A stretch of DNA of 5,493 nucleotides, taken from Deinococcus sp. GTDB lineage: Bacteria; Deinococcota; Deinococci; Deinococcales; Deinococcaceae. This document shows, piece by piece, positions 5,319 to 5,493 of this stretch (position 1 is its first letter; each line of letters starts with the position of its first letter). The notes below the pieces were generated by a model. That model had not been told where the DNA came from. It made no database searches and worked only from the letters and a program-made list of their open reading frames with translations. Position numbers and translations under genes: made by a program. The stretch spans positions 1 through 5,493 of the forward strand of contig JANXWI010000038.1 in NCBI GenBank assembly GCA_025351205.1. The letters run 5' to 3'.

Positions 5319-5493
5319 TCAGCGGGTGAAGTCAGGCATAATGACGTCACCGCGAAAAATGCTAACGAGTCCATGCCAGACATTCAATCCTTGCTTGTGG
5401 CAGGTCGAGATGTAGCTCCGGATTCGGGCGAAGTGCTGGCCACCTTCCTCAGATCGGAAGCCTCCTGAGACTTTGCGCTTCACACACCAGGGA
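5319..5493 (-). CDS. Transposase C-terminal end (IS66-like), 5' part outside the window
   Basis: A reading frame enters from the right edge and runs 57 codons (from 5492) to TGA at 5319-5321. It encodes VKRKVSGGFRSEEGG followed by RIRSYISTCHKQGLNV and ends DVIMPDFTR. The pattern 'K.SG.FRS..G...FARIRSY.ST..KQG.NV' is one I recognise from the C-terminus of DDE transposases of the IS66 type, just after the last catalytic region. No catalytic residues are in view, so I cannot say whether the full gene is intact. Third-position GC is visibly lower than in the injection-system genes, as is usual for a mobile element. Its position places an insertion about 240 bases upstream of the PAAR gene. IS family is the less certain part; that it is a transposase is likely. 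Confidence 0.7.
   Translation of the reverse strand, partial: PWCVKRKVSGGFRSEEGGQHFARIRSYISTCHKQGLNVWHGLVSIFRGDVIMPDFTR
5359..5387 (-). promoter_or_regulatory. Weak candidate outward promoter inside the transposase end
   Basis: On the minus strand TTGAAT (5382-5387) and TAGCAT (5359-5364) are separated by 17 bases, each matching four of six consensus positions. It lies inside the transposase reading frame and points toward the PAAR gene. An outward promoter could drive the operon, but such matches are common by chance and the leader would be about 270 bases. Confidence 0.2.

Noticed and set aside
5342..5349. Perfect palindrome TGACGTCA
   Set aside because: It lies inside the transposase reading frame, and a single eight-base palindrome is expected by chance at this scale.
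4904..5383. Minus-strand frame of 159 codons across the leader and into the PAAR gene
   Set aside because: It overlaps the transposase end and the PAAR gene in a different frame and shows no domain.
5451..5460. AGATCGGAAG, resembling the start of a common sequencing adapter
   Set aside because: The match stops after ten bases (next bases are CCTCC) and the stretch reads in frame in the transposase end, so it is coincidence.
5373..5468. Short plus-strand frame MPDIQSLLVAGRD... at the right edge
   Set aside because: It is antisense to the transposase fragment, with weak third-position GC and no clear ribosome binding site.

Overview
The window is GC-rich bacterial DNA carrying part of a contractile injection system of the phage-tail-like (eCIS, Afp/PVC-type) kind. 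All genes I can support lie on the minus strand, so transcription runs from right to left. The organism cannot be named from the sequence. High GC, strong third-position GC and a mixture of one strong Shine-Dalgarno with several very weak ones would fit a Deinococcus-like genome, but that is a guess.

Layout from right (upstream) to left (downstream): (1) 5319-5493 is the C-terminal end of a transposase, probably IS66-like, cut by the window edge, with a candidate element end just beyond its stop. (2) 5080-5318 is non-coding leader. (3) 4816-5079 encodes an 87-residue stand-alone PAAR protein, the sharp tip of the spike. (4) 3862-4788 encodes a DUF4255/Pvc16-N protein, the tail-terminator (cap) family, with an added beta-type C-terminal domain and a Gly/Ala/Asp/Ser tail. 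(5) 1593-3794 encodes a large protein with a signal peptide, an extracytoplasmic von Willebrand factor A (vWA) domain, one transmembrane helix and a cytosolic domain of about 270 residues. (6) 1105-1592 is a non-coding region with a possible terminator, operator-like palindromes and a candidate promoter. (7) 1-1104 is the first 368 codons of the contractile tail sheath; its C-terminal part lies beyond the window.

The PAAR, cap and vWA genes are closely spaced and probably form one operon of low-copy parts (tip, cap, possible membrane component). The sheath, needed in many copies, starts its own unit with a strong ribosome binding site. The most notable element is the vWA membrane protein. It sits between cap and sheath and would join an exported vWA domain to a cytosolic domain, so it is a candidate anchor, sensor or release factor for the injection machine. 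Its gene has a threefold tandem repeat at each end (15 bp at the signal-peptide end, 18 bp across the stop codon).
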